A stretch of DNA of 64,000 nucleotides from Gallibacterium trehalosifermentans (GTDB lineage Bacteria > Pseudomonadota > Gammaproteobacteria > Enterobacterales > Pasteurellaceae). Below, in pieces: positions 54,373 to 62,663 of the stretch; within the stretch, counting starts at the first letter, position 1; the number at the start of each line of letters is the position of its first letter. Under the pieces are notes generated by a model. It worked only from the letters and a program-made list of their open reading frames with translations, was not told where the DNA came from and did not search any database. The DNA is taken from positions 1-64,000 of the forward strand of contig NZ_JBHLWB010000007.1 in the NCBI RefSeq assembly GCF_042433055.1, given 5' to 3'. Position numbers and translations under genes: made by a program.

Positions 54373-54454
54373 AAGATTTTTAGGCAAAAAACGTCTAATT
54401 TTTCAGAGTTTTGTGAAGAAAAATATCAGTTTTTTGCCGCCCGAAAAATCTTGA
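54373..54454. repeat. Imperfect inverted repeat
   Basis: AAGATTTTTAGGCAAAAAAC near 54373-54392 is mirrored, with a 3-4 base bulge, by GTTTTTTGCCGCCCGAAAAA and following TCTT at about 54431-54454. The arms are about 20 bases. Transcribed, it would form a long stem-loop. Confidence 0.5.
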
Positions 54455-54517
54455 CGAAATGAGGAAGTAGCATGGTACTAGGGTGTCTATTATTCACAAG
54501 TTCGTTCAGCTCACTTG

Positions 54518-54619
54518 TTCACCCTTCGGGTCGCTGCAAGCAGCGCTCAAAAAGCAATGCTTTTTGTTTTTCCCACTTTTCTTTGCACGAGCAAAAAATG
54601 GAGCGCCCTTTAGGGTGAA
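54518..54619. repeat. Multi-hairpin structured element, candidate dispersed repeat
   Basis: Outer arms TTCACCCT / AGGGTGAA enclose three internal palindromes: ACCC-TTC-GGGT, CGCTGC-AA-GCAGCG and AAAAAGC-AAT-GCTTTTT. GGAGCGCCC near the right end matches AGCGCT near the left. The form suggests a repeated intergenic element; only one copy is in this window. Confidence 0.55.
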
Positions 54620-54793
54620 ACCTAAATCTCAATGTGAGTGAAAAATAAACCCAAAATGAATATGACTTGTCAACAAACTGAATAATTATATTGCTAAATT
54701 CATTATCTATTTTGCGCAAACAAGATCTTAGCACTCTGATTATTTTTCTATTGCAAGATAAAAATAAACATATATTATACAACCCTATTTTTA

Positions 54794-54836
54794 CTTGGGT
54801 TCCCTCACCCCAAATGATATATGTAATAAAAAGGAC
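54794..54836 (+). promoter_or_regulatory. PreQ1-I-type riboswitch upstream of yhhQ
   Basis: P1 stem TTGGG (54795-54799) pairs with CCCAA (54809-54813). Loop 1 is TTCCCTCAC, matching the GGTTC...ACCC core of the class. An A-rich tail AATAAAAAGG ends in the ribosome site AAGGA, whose G residues can pair back to the extra C at 54808 to close the H-type pseudoknot. Sequestering AAGGA six bases before the ATG implies translational control by preQ1. Confidence 0.75.
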
Positions 54837-54841
54837 ACAAG

Positions 54842-55540
54842 ATGATTTCAGCACAAACACTATTTAGCGATCGTGAAAAACGTCGCGCACTTATTTTATT
54901 AACCTTTTTCCATATTTTTATCATTGCGATCAGCAATTATCTCGTGCAAATTCCCTTTACAATTAACCTAGCTTGGTTCGATTTTAGTTTTCATAGCACA
55001 TGGGGAACATTAACTTTCCCATTTATTTTTCTTGCTACGGATTTAACCGTACGAGTATTTGGAGCAAAAGAAGCGCGCTGGATTATTTTTTGGGTGATGT
55101 TGCCTGCATTAGTCGTAAGTTATGTGATTTCTACATTGTTTTCAGATTCGCAGTATCAAGGTGTGGTGGCATTAGCAACTTTTAATCTCTTTGTTTTTCG
55201 CATCTCTTTTGCTAGTTTTGCGGCGTATGTATTTGGTCAATTATTGGATATCCTTGTTTTTAACCGACTCAGACAATTAAAAACGTGGTGGATTGCGCCA
55301 GCGAGTTCAATGGTATTTGGTAGCCTTTGTGATACTTTTGCGTTCTTTGCGATCGCGTTCTATCACAGCACAGATCCTTTTATGGCAGCAAATTGGGTAG
55401 AACTTGGTTTTGTGGATTACGTATTTAAGCTTTTTATTGGATTACTCTTTTTTGTGCCAGTGTATGGTGTGGTGTTAAATGCCATTATGCGTAAGTTAGC
55501 TATACTAAGTCTGACGCAAACAGCAGAAAATCATGGCTAA
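54842..55540 (+). CDS. yhhQ: Queuosine precursor transporter YhhQ
   Basis: Inner-membrane importer (VUT family) of 7-cyano-7-deazaguanine or preQ1 for queuosine tRNA modification. 232 residues with six or so hydrophobic segments. The family phrase TFPFIFLATDLTVRVFGAKEAR and the later APASSMVFGSLCDTFAFF region are distinctive. It begins after AAGGA that forms part of a preQ1-I-like riboswitch. Its end overlaps the convergent rsmJ by four bases. Confidence 0.93.
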   Translation: MISAQTLFSDREKRRALILLTFFHIFIIAISNYLVQIPFTINLAWFDFSFHSTWGTLTFPFIFLATDLTVRVFGAKEARWIIFWVMLPALVVSYVISTLFSDSQYQGVVALATFNLFVFRISFASFAAYVFGQLLDILVFNRLRQLKTWWIAPASSMVFGSLCDTFAFFAIAFYHSTDPFMAANWVELGFVDYVFKLFIGLLFFVPVYGVVLNAIMRKLAILSLTQTAENHG

Positions 55541-56277
55541 TTGGCAATATAAATATCAAAACGATGGTTTTTCGTTTTCTGGCTAAAATGAGGGATTTTA
55601 TTAGCTAAATAATTGGCATAATCGGGGCGTTTAACAACAACTCGGTGTGCCAATTTCAATGCGATTTCCAGTAACTGATCGGCATCTAAATCTGCACCTA
55701 CCAACGACTGAAAGACGCGCATCTCTTTTTTCACTAAGGCACTTTTTGTTTTGTGTGGGAACATAGGATCTAAGTAAACCACATCAAAATGGTTGGTTTG
55801 CGGATCTAATTCTGCGATCGTTTTTATTGGCAATAATTGCATTCGTTGCTGCATAAACTCACCAATTTCTGCATCTTGATAAGCACGTTGCAAACCATCT
55901 GCTAATAGTGCTGCTACCACAGAATGACGCTCGACTAATGAAACGTGGCAACCAATCGAGGCTAACACAAAGGCATCTCGCCCTAATCCTGCTGTTGCAT
56001 CAAGTACGTGTGGCAATTTACCTTTTTTTATGCCAACAGCTTTAGCCACGGCTTCACCTCTACCGCCGCCAAATTTACGCCGATGTGCCATCGCGCCTTC
56101 AACAAAATCTACTGTAATTGGACCTAATTTTGCTTCATCTGTTTTACGCAACTCTAAGCGTTGCTCAGTGAGAACTAAAGCAAATAGCGCGTTATCTTGA
56201 TGTATGAATTGCCATTTATCAATTAATTGTTGGAATTTTTCTGGCTGTTGACTCTCATTAATTAATTGAATTTCCAT
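55537..56277 (-). CDS. rsmJ: 16S rRNA (guanine1516-N2)-methyltransferase
   Basis: SAM-dependent methyltransferase acting on the small-subunit rRNA. 246 residues. Motif I DATAGLGRDAFVLAS, catalytic-type DPMFPHK, and the RRKFGGGRGEAVAKAVG phrase are characteristic of RsmJ/YhiQ. Overlaps trmA by one base (TAATG), indicating coupling; both genes modify RNA. Confidence 0.95.
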   Translation of the reverse strand: MEIQLINESQQPEKFQQLIDKWQFIHQDNALFALVLTEQRLELRKTDEAKLGPITVDFVEGAMAHRRKFGGGRGEAVAKAVGIKKGKLPHVLDATAGLGRDAFVLASIGCHVSLVERHSVVAALLADGLQRAYQDAEIGEFMQQRMQLLPIKTIAELDPQTNHFDVVYLDPMFPHKTKSALVKKEMRVFQSLVGADLDADQLLEIALKLAHRVVVKRPDYANYLANKIPHFSQKTKNHRFDIYIAN

Positions 56278-57374
56278 TATTTCCTCACCAAATAAACACC
56301 ACTTTCGATATGGTGGGTATAAGGGAATTGATCAAAAAGTGCTGCTTTTTCAATGCGATGTGTTTGGCATAAGGTTGCTAAATTCTGTACTAATGTTTCA
56401 GGATTACAGGAAATATATAAGATATTGTCGTACTGCTGTACCATTTGCAACGTTGCTGGATCTAAACCTGCTCGCGGTGGATCAACAAAAATTGTATTAC
56501 ATTGGTAATCTTGCAGATGAATGCCTTTTAAGCGATTAAATTCACGCACACCTTGCAATGCTTGCGTAAACTCTTCGGCAGACATGCGGATAATCTGCAA
56601 GTTGTCGATATGATTTGCTGCAATATTAAATTGCGCTGCTTGCACAGAGGGTTTAGCGATTTCTGTAGCGAGCACTTTATTAAAATTTTGTGCCAACGCA
56701 ATCGAAAAATTGCCGTTTCCACAGTAGAGTTCCAATAAATCGCCTGTAGCATTTTGTGTACAAGCCAATGCCCATTCAATCATCTGACAATTTATGCCTG
56801 CATTTGGTTGAGTAAAGCTATTTTCTACTTGACGATAAACATAGTTTTTACCATTGATTGGCAATATTTCATCAATAAAATCCTGATCTAAACAGATCTT
56901 TTGTTTATTAGCACGACCAATCAACTGTAAATTAAAACCCTGTTGTTCTAATTGGGTTTTTAGCTGTTTCGCAGCAGCAAGCCATTCGTCATCTAACGTT
57001 TTATGATAAAGCAGGCTAACAATAATCTTATTGCTTAACGTACTCAAATAATCAATTTGAAACAGCTTATAGCGTAAAACGGGTTGCTGCTTTAATAATG
57101 GCAACAGAGCTTGCATCATTTGATTGATTAATAAACTCGCAATCGGGAATGTATCGATACGTTGTCGCTGTTTGGTCTGCTGATCAAACATAATGTGATA
57201 TAACTCTTCTTGCTCGTGCCATACACGAAATTCTGCACGCATACGATAATGTTGTCGTGCAGATGAAAATAGCGCAAGCTCAGTTTGGGTGTAAGGAGCA
57301 AGTAGTTGAGTTAAATAGTTTTTTTTCTGTGCTAATTGTGTTGAATAAGCTATTTCAGAGAAATCAGTCTGCAT
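56277..57374 (-). CDS. trmA: tRNA (uracil54-C5)-methyltransferase
   Basis: Makes ribothymidine at position 54 of tRNA using SAM. 365 residues from ATG 57374 (E. coli 366); an upstream frame to 57416 is not needed. Motif I LLELYCGNGNFSIAL, the catalytic nucleophile Cys in YISCNPETL, and the general base Glu in HHIESGVYL are present. No TRAM domain, as expected for TrmA. No strong Shine-Dalgarno is seen. Confidence 0.96.
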   Translation of the reverse strand: MQTDFSEIAYSTQLAQKKNYLTQLLAPYTQTELALFSSARQHYRMRAEFRVWHEQEELYHIMFDQQTKQRQRIDTFPIASLLINQMMQALLPLLKQQPVLRYKLFQIDYLSTLSNKIIVSLLYHKTLDDEWLAAAKQLKTQLEQQGFNLQLIGRANKQKICLDQDFIDEILPINGKNYVYRQVENSFTQPNAGINCQMIEWALACTQNATGDLLELYCGNGNFSIALAQNFNKVLATEIAKPSVQAAQFNIAANHIDNLQIIRMSAEEFTQALQGVREFNRLKGIHLQDYQCNTIFVDPPRAGLDPATLQMVQQYDNILYISCNPETLVQNLATLCQTHRIEKAALFDQFPYTHHIESGVYLVRK

Positions 57375-57595
57375 AATTTTTTTAATAAAACAAAATAATG
57401 GCGGAGATTTTAACATAAAAAATAGCTTAGGCTGAAAAACAGGAAAATTATTCGTTAAGTTTGATTTACTTCACTATTCTGAAAAATAAACGTAAAAAGG
57501 CTTGAAAAGAGAATGTTCTCGCATTATGTTCTTAAACAAGAACAGGATTTTTTTCTTGGCTGGAAACAGCCTTCATACAAAGAGAGGTAAATGTT

Positions 57596-57916
57596 ATGAC
57601 CCTAAATATTACTAGTAAACAAATGGATATTACTCCTGCAATTCGTACTCATATTGAGGAACGTTTAGCTAAATTAGGTAAATGGCAAACCCAATTAATT
57701 AATCCTCACTTTATTTTGCAAAAATTACCAAAAGGATTTGGGGTAGAAGCGGTGATTGGAACACCTTTTGGTGAGCTTGTCGCCAAAGCAGAACACGAAG
57801 ATATGTATTGTGCAATTAATGATGTACAAGAGAAATTAGAACGTCAACTTAATAAACTACAACATAAAGGGGAAGCGCGGCGTGCTAGCGAACGCTTAAA
57901 AGATTCATTTAATTAG
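57596..57916 (+). CDS. raiA: Ribosome-associated inhibitor/hibernation factor (YfiA/HPF family)
   Basis: Binds the 30S A/P sites in stationary phase or cold and halts translation. 106 residues, between E. coli HPF (95) and RaiA (113). The fold is seen in LNITSKQMDITPAIRTHIEERLAKLGKW and DMYCAINDVQEKLERQLNKLQHK. The C-terminal tail is short and basic. GAGAGG lies upstream. Its own terminator follows, so it is a single-gene unit. Confidence 0.93.
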   Translation: MTLNITSKQMDITPAIRTHIEERLAKLGKWQTQLINPHFILQKLPKGFGVEAVIGTPFGELVAKAEHEDMYCAINDVQEKLERQLNKLQHKGEARRASERLKDSFN

Positions 57917-57934
57917 TTTTTATATTTGAAATGG

Positions 57935-57962
57935 AGGTCTAGCAAGCGCTAGACCTTTTTTA
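57935..57962 (+). terminator. Rho-independent terminator after raiA
   Basis: AGGTCTAGC / GCTAGACCT perfect 9-bp stem, 4-base loop, then a T6 run. Confidence 0.93.
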
Positions 57963-57971
57963 TGGGATATT

Positions 57972-58003
57972 AAAAACCTATTACCCTATAGTAATAGGTT
58001 TTT
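57972..58003 (-). terminator. Rho-independent terminator after oapA
   Basis: AAAAACCTATTAC / GTAATAGGTTTTT perfect 13-bp stem with a 6-base loop; on the minus strand the T run follows. It is the minus-strand partner of the raiA terminator. Confidence 0.9.
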
Positions 58004-58009
58004 TGTAGG

Positions 58010-59161
58010 TTATTTTTTATAAATATATGAACCATTGTCTTGGCGGATAAATTTCGCGCCATTTGGTAATTGGAGTTCAGATACACGCCCTGCATTATTC
58101 ACTTTAACCGCAACTTTATCCCCAGGTTTAAAACTACTTAATGCATTACCCGCTCCGTTTGCTTTTGTCATCGCATTCACATCGGCAATATTTAATTTGT
58201 TATCACGGAAAACTTGCATGAGTGAGGTACCTGCTGGAACAGTTAAATATTTAGTGGTACCACTTGATGAGGTAGATGGTGTTGATGCCGTCGCTTTAGG
58301 TGTTTTTGCAACGGGTTTTGCTTCAACCACAGGTATATTTTTTCCCTCAAGTAGCGCTTGAGCTCGACGACTTTCTTGTTGTTTTGCTTTGAATTCTTCG
58401 CGAGCTCGTTGTTCTGCTTTTGCTTTCGCTTGAGCAATTAACCGCGCTTGTTCTGCTTCATAAGCTTTTTGTTCAATTTGATTAAGTTGTTCTTGTGTCA
58501 GGGTTGGTTGTGTTTCTACTGCGTTTGCACTATTTTCTGCCGTATTAGCAAGAGTATCTGTTGTTATTGAAGAATGGGCTGAGCTTTGAGGTGCTCCTTT
58601 ATGACTATCTTGTGTTAACGCGTTAACCTCTGCCACATTATTTGCTGCGGTATCTGCTACTGCTGGTGTTGATGTTGTTGCGCCATTTGCTGGGGAACTT
58701 TGCTGCGCAGCAAGGTTTGTTTCTGAAATTTCGTTTGGGTCAATCGGCTGAAACTCTACTGGTAAAGTATTCTCTTGTGATAATAAGTGATCGACTGGTT
58801 GACTACTCGGTTTTAGCCAAATAAATAGGCAGATAATTAGAATTAAAGCAATAGATGTTATGGCTAAACGGCGATAACGTGTTGGTAAATTTGTGATTAC
58901 ATGAGTTTTATTCTGAGTGGTTGGTTCGTTCTCAGAATCTTCATTCTCATCTGTTGTTTCAAAAGATTGAGTTGTTGTATCTTGCTCTAGTGATCTTTTA
59001 GCTAATAACGCTTTAAGTTTATCCAAAAATGAAAGGTGTGATGACGGTTTTTGAGGAGATTTCTTCGGAGTAATAGGTTCAAACTCATCGAAATCTAAAT
59101 TCAATTCATTTTGTTTGTTGTCTTGTTGTTCAGGTTGTTGTTCCTTGTCTATATTGCTCAC
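58010..59161 (-). CDS. oapA: Opacity-associated protein A-like (OapA/YtfB), LysM-like cell-surface protein
   Basis: Single-pass inner-membrane protein. Cytoplasmic N-part is acidic and Gln-rich (about 1-90), a membrane helix follows RYRRLA (about 95-115), then a long low-complexity Ala/Ser/Gln periplasmic region, and a C-terminal OapA/LysM-like domain (about 300-383) beginning at YLTVPAGTSLMQVFRDN. In H. influenzae OapA affects colony opacity and colonisation; YtfB in E. coli relates to cell division. I use the GTG at 59161, with GAGG six bases upstream; an ATG at 59218 is an alternative. Confidence 0.88.
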   Translation of the reverse strand: MSNIDKEQQPEQQDNKQNELNLDFDEFEPITPKKSPQKPSSHLSFLDKLKALLAKRSLEQDTTTQSFETTDENEDSENEPTTQNKTHVITNLPTRYRRLAITSIALILIICLFIWLKPSSQPVDHLLSQENTLPVEFQPIDPNEISETNLAAQQSSPANGATTSTPAVADTAANNVAEVNALTQDSHKGAPQSSAHSSITTDTLANTAENSANAVETQPTLTQEQLNQIEQKAYEAEQARLIAQAKAKAEQRAREEFKAKQQESRRAQALLEGKNIPVVEAKPVAKTPKATASTPSTSSSGTTKYLTVPAGTSLMQVFRDNKLNIADVNAMTKANGAGNALSSFKPGDKVAVKVNNAGRVSELQLPNGAKFIRQDNGSYIYKK

Positions 59162-59350
59162 GATATACCTCAAACTATTAAAAATAGGGAAATATTTTTT
59201 GTTTTTGGTAAGGCGCATTGTTCAATTTGCCTTACAGAAAATTCATTAGTTCACCCATTGTGGGTTACAGAGTGTTTACATTTAGGTGTGCTATTTTAAA
59301 GGAAAAAATAACGTATTACTAAGTTTATCTTGAGTTATGTCAGAATATTT

Positions 59351-60355
59351 TTAGCTGTACCATGTTTTACTTTTTTCACCTGCAATTTCGCGCGCTAATT
59401 TTGGTACGAGATAACCTGAAGAAATCGCAATTAATTCACGATAAATGGTTAATGCTTGTTGATCATTTAGCCAAAAATGGCTTGCGCCTTCAACTTTATC
59501 CAATAGATGTAAATAATACGGTAAGACGCCAACGGAAAATAGCTTATCACTTAATGCTTTTAAGGTCTGGGCGCTATCATTAATCCCTTTTAATAATACC
59601 GATTGATTTAACAACATGACGTCTGCTTGTTTGAGTTTTGATAGATGCGTGGCAAGTAGATCATCAATTTCATTAGCATGATTAATATGCAATATCATCA
59701 CTTTATTGAGTTTAGATTTTGCAAAAAGTTGTTGTAATTCATCGGTAATCCGTTGCGGAATAACAACTGGTAGGCGAGTATGAATGCGCAATGTTTTAAC
59801 ATGTGCAATTTGTTCTAATTGTTCCATTAACCAAGCAATTTCGTGATCCTTTGCCATTAAGGGGTCGCCGCCTGAAAAAATGACTTCTTCAATTTCAGGG
59901 TGTTGCGCAATGTAGTTTAAAGCTTTTTTCCAGTTGGTTTTATTACCAGGATTATCCGCATAAGGGAAATGGCGGCGAAAACAGTAACGACAATTCACTG
60001 CACAACCACCTTTGACCATTAATAACACCCGATTATGATATTTATGCAATAAGTTTGGCACAGGATTATCTTGTTCTTGCAAGGGATCTTTGACAAAACC
60101 AGCAACAGGTAAAAATTCTGCTTGCGAGGTCATTACTTGTAAAAAAAGAGGATCATTAGGATCGCCTTTTTGCATTTTTTCTACAAAGGGCAAAGGAACA
60201 CGCATCGCAAATAAACGGCGCGCAGCAATATCTTGCTGATAATTTTCCATGGGTAGTTTGAGATAGTTTATGAGTTCAACAGGATCAGAAATCGCCGTTG
60301 TTAGATAATCTGTCCAACTTGATACTTCTCTAATCAGGTAGTTTTGGGTTATCAT
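59351..60355 (-). CDS. epmB: EF-P (R)-beta-lysylation protein EpmB (lysine 2,3-aminomutase-like)
   Basis: Radical SAM/PLP enzyme that makes (R)-beta-lysine for modification of EF-P Lys34. 334 residues from ATG 60355. The radical SAM cluster CxxxCxxC is CAVNCRYC at about 117-124; ENYQQDIAARRLFAMRVPL is typical. Compared with full lysine 2,3-aminomutases it is the short EpmB form. Divergent from efp, its substrate gene, 69 bases away; a longer upstream frame overlaps efp and is rejected. Confidence 0.95.
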   Translation of the reverse strand: MITQNYLIREVSSWTDYLTTAISDPVELINYLKLPMENYQQDIAARRLFAMRVPLPFVEKMQKGDPNDPLFLQVMTSQAEFLPVAGFVKDPLQEQDNPVPNLLHKYHNRVLLMVKGGCAVNCRYCFRRHFPYADNPGNKTNWKKALNYIAQHPEIEEVIFSGGDPLMAKDHEIAWLMEQLEQIAHVKTLRIHTRLPVVIPQRITDELQQLFAKSKLNKVMILHINHANEIDDLLATHLSKLKQADVMLLNQSVLLKGINDSAQTLKALSDKLFSVGVLPYYLHLLDKVEGASHFWLNDQQALTIYRELIAISSGYLVPKLAREIAGEKSKTWYS

Positions 60356-60424
60356 AAGCACTTTTAAAAACGTGAGCCTTTTATGCAAAACAAAGGACAC
60401 TATTTTTTCATTAATGAGGATATT

Positions 60425-60994
60425 ATGGCAAGTTATTCTACCAGTGATTTCAAACCAGGTCTTAAATTTATGCAAGACGGTGAGCCTTGTGTAATTGTTG
60501 AAAATGAATTTGTGAAACCTGGAAAAGGGCAAGCATTTACGCGTACTCGTATTCGCAAACTGATTTCTGGCAAAGTGTTAGATGTAAACTTTAAATCAGG
60601 TACAACAGTAGAAGCAGCAGATGTTGTGGATACTAACTTAACATTCTTATATAAAGATGAAGAGTTCTGGCACTTCATGAACAACGAAACCTTTGAACAA
60701 CTTGCAGCAGATGTAAAAGCGATTGGCGATAATGATAAATGGTTGTTGGATCAAGCTGATTGTATCGTAACGTTATGGAACGGTTCGCCAATCAGTGTAA
60801 CCCCACCAAATTTTGTTGAGTTAGAAGTTGTGGATACTGACCCAGGTTTGAAAGGAGATACTGCAGGTACTGGTGGTAAACCAGCAACATTAAGTACTGG
60901 CGCAGTAGTGCGTGTTCCATTATTCGTACAAATCGGTGAAGTGATTCGTGTGGATACACGTTCAGGTGAATATGTTTCACGTGTGAAGGATTAA
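60425..60994 (+). CDS. efp: Translation elongation factor P
   Basis: Relieves ribosome stalling at polyproline stretches. 189 residues. The modifiable Lys34 is present in VKPGKGQAF, flanked as in E. coli, so lysylation by EpmA/EpmB fits. The C-terminal signature LFVQIGEVIRVDTRSGEY is complete. Start at 60425 after GAGG; an upstream in-frame ATG at 60383 lacks support. epmA is not in this window. Confidence 0.97.
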   Translation: MASYSTSDFKPGLKFMQDGEPCVIVENEFVKPGKGQAFTRTRIRKLISGKVLDVNFKSGTTVEAADVVDTNLTFLYKDEEFWHFMNNETFEQLAADVKAIGDNDKWLLDQADCIVTLWNGSPISVTPPNFVELEVVDTDPGLKGDTAGTGGKPATLSTGAVVRVPLFVQIGEVIRVDTRSGEYVSRVKD

Positions 60995-61016
60995 TTTAAA
61001 CTTAATCTTGTAGATG

Positions 61017-61055
61017 AAAAATCCTCTGAAACCGAGTAGGTAAAGAGGATTTTTA
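61017..61055 (+). terminator. Rho-independent terminator after efp
   Basis: AAAATCCTCT / AGAGGATTTT 10-bp stem with a 17-base loop and a T-rich tail. It separates efp from the glycosyltransferase gene. Confidence 0.8.
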
Positions 61056-61088
61056 TTTATGGAGTTTAATCAGTAAAAGGATAATGAA

Positions 61089-62663
61089 ATGAGTGCAAAA
61101 TTGCCAATTAGCGTTACGATGCTAGTCAAAAATTCAGCGAAATATTTAGAGCAAGTATTAAGTGCATTAGCACAATTTGATGAAGTCGTACTATTAGACA
61201 ATGGTTCAACGGATAATACGCTCGAGCTTGCACAAAAATTTAATAATGTCGTGGTTAAACACTCGCCTTTTATTGGTTTTGGTCCATTAAAAAATCTTGC
61301 CGCCGAGTATGCGAAGCATGATTGGATTTTAAATATTGATAGTGATGAAGTATTACCGAATGCGTTGGTAGAAGAACTTAGCACACTGGATCTAAACCAG
61401 ACTAAAACGGTTTACGCATTATCTCGTTTAAATCACTATCGTGGTAAAGCCATTAAAACGTGTGGCTGGTATCCTAATTATGTACCACGTCTTTATCATC
61501 GCCAGTATGTACGTTTCAATCAAAAATTAGTGCATGAAGCATTAGACATTCCAACTGATGTGGCTGTTGTGCAATTACAGCAACCTTTTTTACATTATTC
61601 TTTTGCTGGTGCAGCAGATTTAATCCAAAAAATGCAGCAGTACACGACATTGTTTGCCGAACAACAAGTAGGAAGAAAAAAATCTTCTGTGTTTTCTGCC
61701 ATTTCACATGGGCTTTCATCATTTATTAAGCATTATTTTTTGAAAAAAGGTTTTTTAGATGGGCAAGATGGATTTGTGATTTCCTGTGCAAATGCAATGG
61801 GCGCATATTATAAATATATCAAGTTAATGGAGTACAATCAGCGTATTACCACATCATTGATTATTACGACCTATAATCGTCCAGATGCGTTAGAGGCAGT
61901 ATTGAATTCAGTATTACAGCAACAGCAATTACCCACAGAAGTATTAGTTGCTGATGATGGTTCAACAGAAGAAACCAAGAAAGTGATTGAACGTTATCAA
62001 GCACTATATCCAATTCCACTAATTCATTGTTGGCAGCCAGATGAAGGGTTTAAATTAGCGGAATCAAGAAATCGAGCATTAGCAACTGCCAAAGGTGATT
62101 ATATTATTGTTGTCGATGGCGATATGGTGCTACACCCTTTATTTGTTCAAGATCATATCCGTTATGCAACACGTAACGTATTTGTTCAGGGGAGTCGGGT
62201 TTCCTTACCAGCAGCAAAAACAGATGAGATTTTACGCCAACCAAGTCATTATCCAACGATAAAATGGTACCAATCTGGGATTGAAACTCGGTTTGAAAAA
62301 CGTTTATCAGCCTGCCATCTCTATTGGTTAAACCGTCTATTACATAAAGCAAAAACCAATTATTACAAAGGGGTTCGAGGGTGCAATATGGCATTTTTCC
62401 GTGAAGATGCCTTAAAAGTAAATGGTTTTAATAATGATTTTGTTGGTTGGGGGCGGGAAGATAGTGAGTTTGTCGCGCGTTTTTTTAATGCAGGCATGAA
62501 ACGTCGGGATATTCGTTTTGCCGCGATTGCTTATCATTTATGGCATAAGGAAGAAGCAAGAGATGCGTTGCCACAGAATGATCAACTGTTAGCGCAAGCA
62601 ATTAATGACAAAATAATTTACTGTAAAAATGGTGTGGATCGTTTTTTAACTGAGAAATCATAA
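61089..62663 (+). CDS. Two-domain GT2 glycosyltransferase (LPS core; WaaE/LgtF-like N-domain)
   Basis: 524 residues made of two family-2 glycosyltransferase units. Domain 1 (about 5-240) resembles WaaE/LgtF, the beta-glucosyltransferase acting on heptose I: VTMLVKNSAKYLEQVL, LLDNGSTDNT, NIDSDEVL. Domain 2 (about 254-524): SLIITTYNRPDALEAVL, VADDGSTEET, VDGDMVLHP, and the C-terminal GWGREDSEF typical of galactosyl- or N-acetylgalactosaminyl-type members. Both carry their DxD-like motifs, so both could be active. Next to waaA, with overlapping stop/start (TAATG), so inner-core assembly is the likely role. Confidence 0.85.
   Translation: MSAKLPISVTMLVKNSAKYLEQVLSALAQFDEVVLLDNGSTDNTLELAQKFNNVVVKHSPFIGFGPLKNLAAEYAKHDWILNIDSDEVLPNALVEELSTLDLNQTKTVYALSRLNHYRGKAIKTCGWYPNYVPRLYHRQYVRFNQKLVHEALDIPTDVAVVQLQQPFLHYSFAGAADLIQKMQQYTTLFAEQQVGRKKSSVFSAISHGLSSFIKHYFLKKGFLDGQDGFVISCANAMGAYYKYIKLMEYNQRITTSLIITTYNRPDALEAVLNSVLQQQQLPTEVLVADDGSTEETKKVIERYQALYPIPLIHCWQPDEGFKLAESRNRALATAKGDYIIVVDGDMVLHPLFVQDHIRYATRNVFVQGSRVSLPAAKTDEILRQPSHYPTIKWYQSGIETRFEKRLSACHLYWLNRLLHKAKTNYYKGVRGCNMAFFREDALKVNGFNNDFVGWGREDSEFVARFFNAGMKRRDIRFAAIAYHLWHKEEARDALPQNDQLLAQAINDKIIYCKNGVDRFLTEKS

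Larger units (their letters stand above)
54269..54793. other. Long intergenic region with structured elements
   Basis: About 525 bases with no convincing gene. It has an imperfect inverted repeat at 54373-54454 and a 100-base multi-hairpin element at 54518-54619. The last part leads into the riboswitch of yhhQ. A 113-codon minus-strand open frame (54519-54860) runs through the hairpins and the riboswitch and is not credible as a gene. Confidence 0.5.

Noticed and set aside
54519..54860. 113-codon minus-strand open frame before yhhQ
   Set aside because: Covers the nested hairpin element and the riboswitch and overlaps the yhhQ start; the C-terminal residues come from palindromic sequence.
60356..60532. 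N-terminal extension of epmB
   Set aside because: It would overlap the start of efp and its promoter; homologues begin at the Met at 60355.
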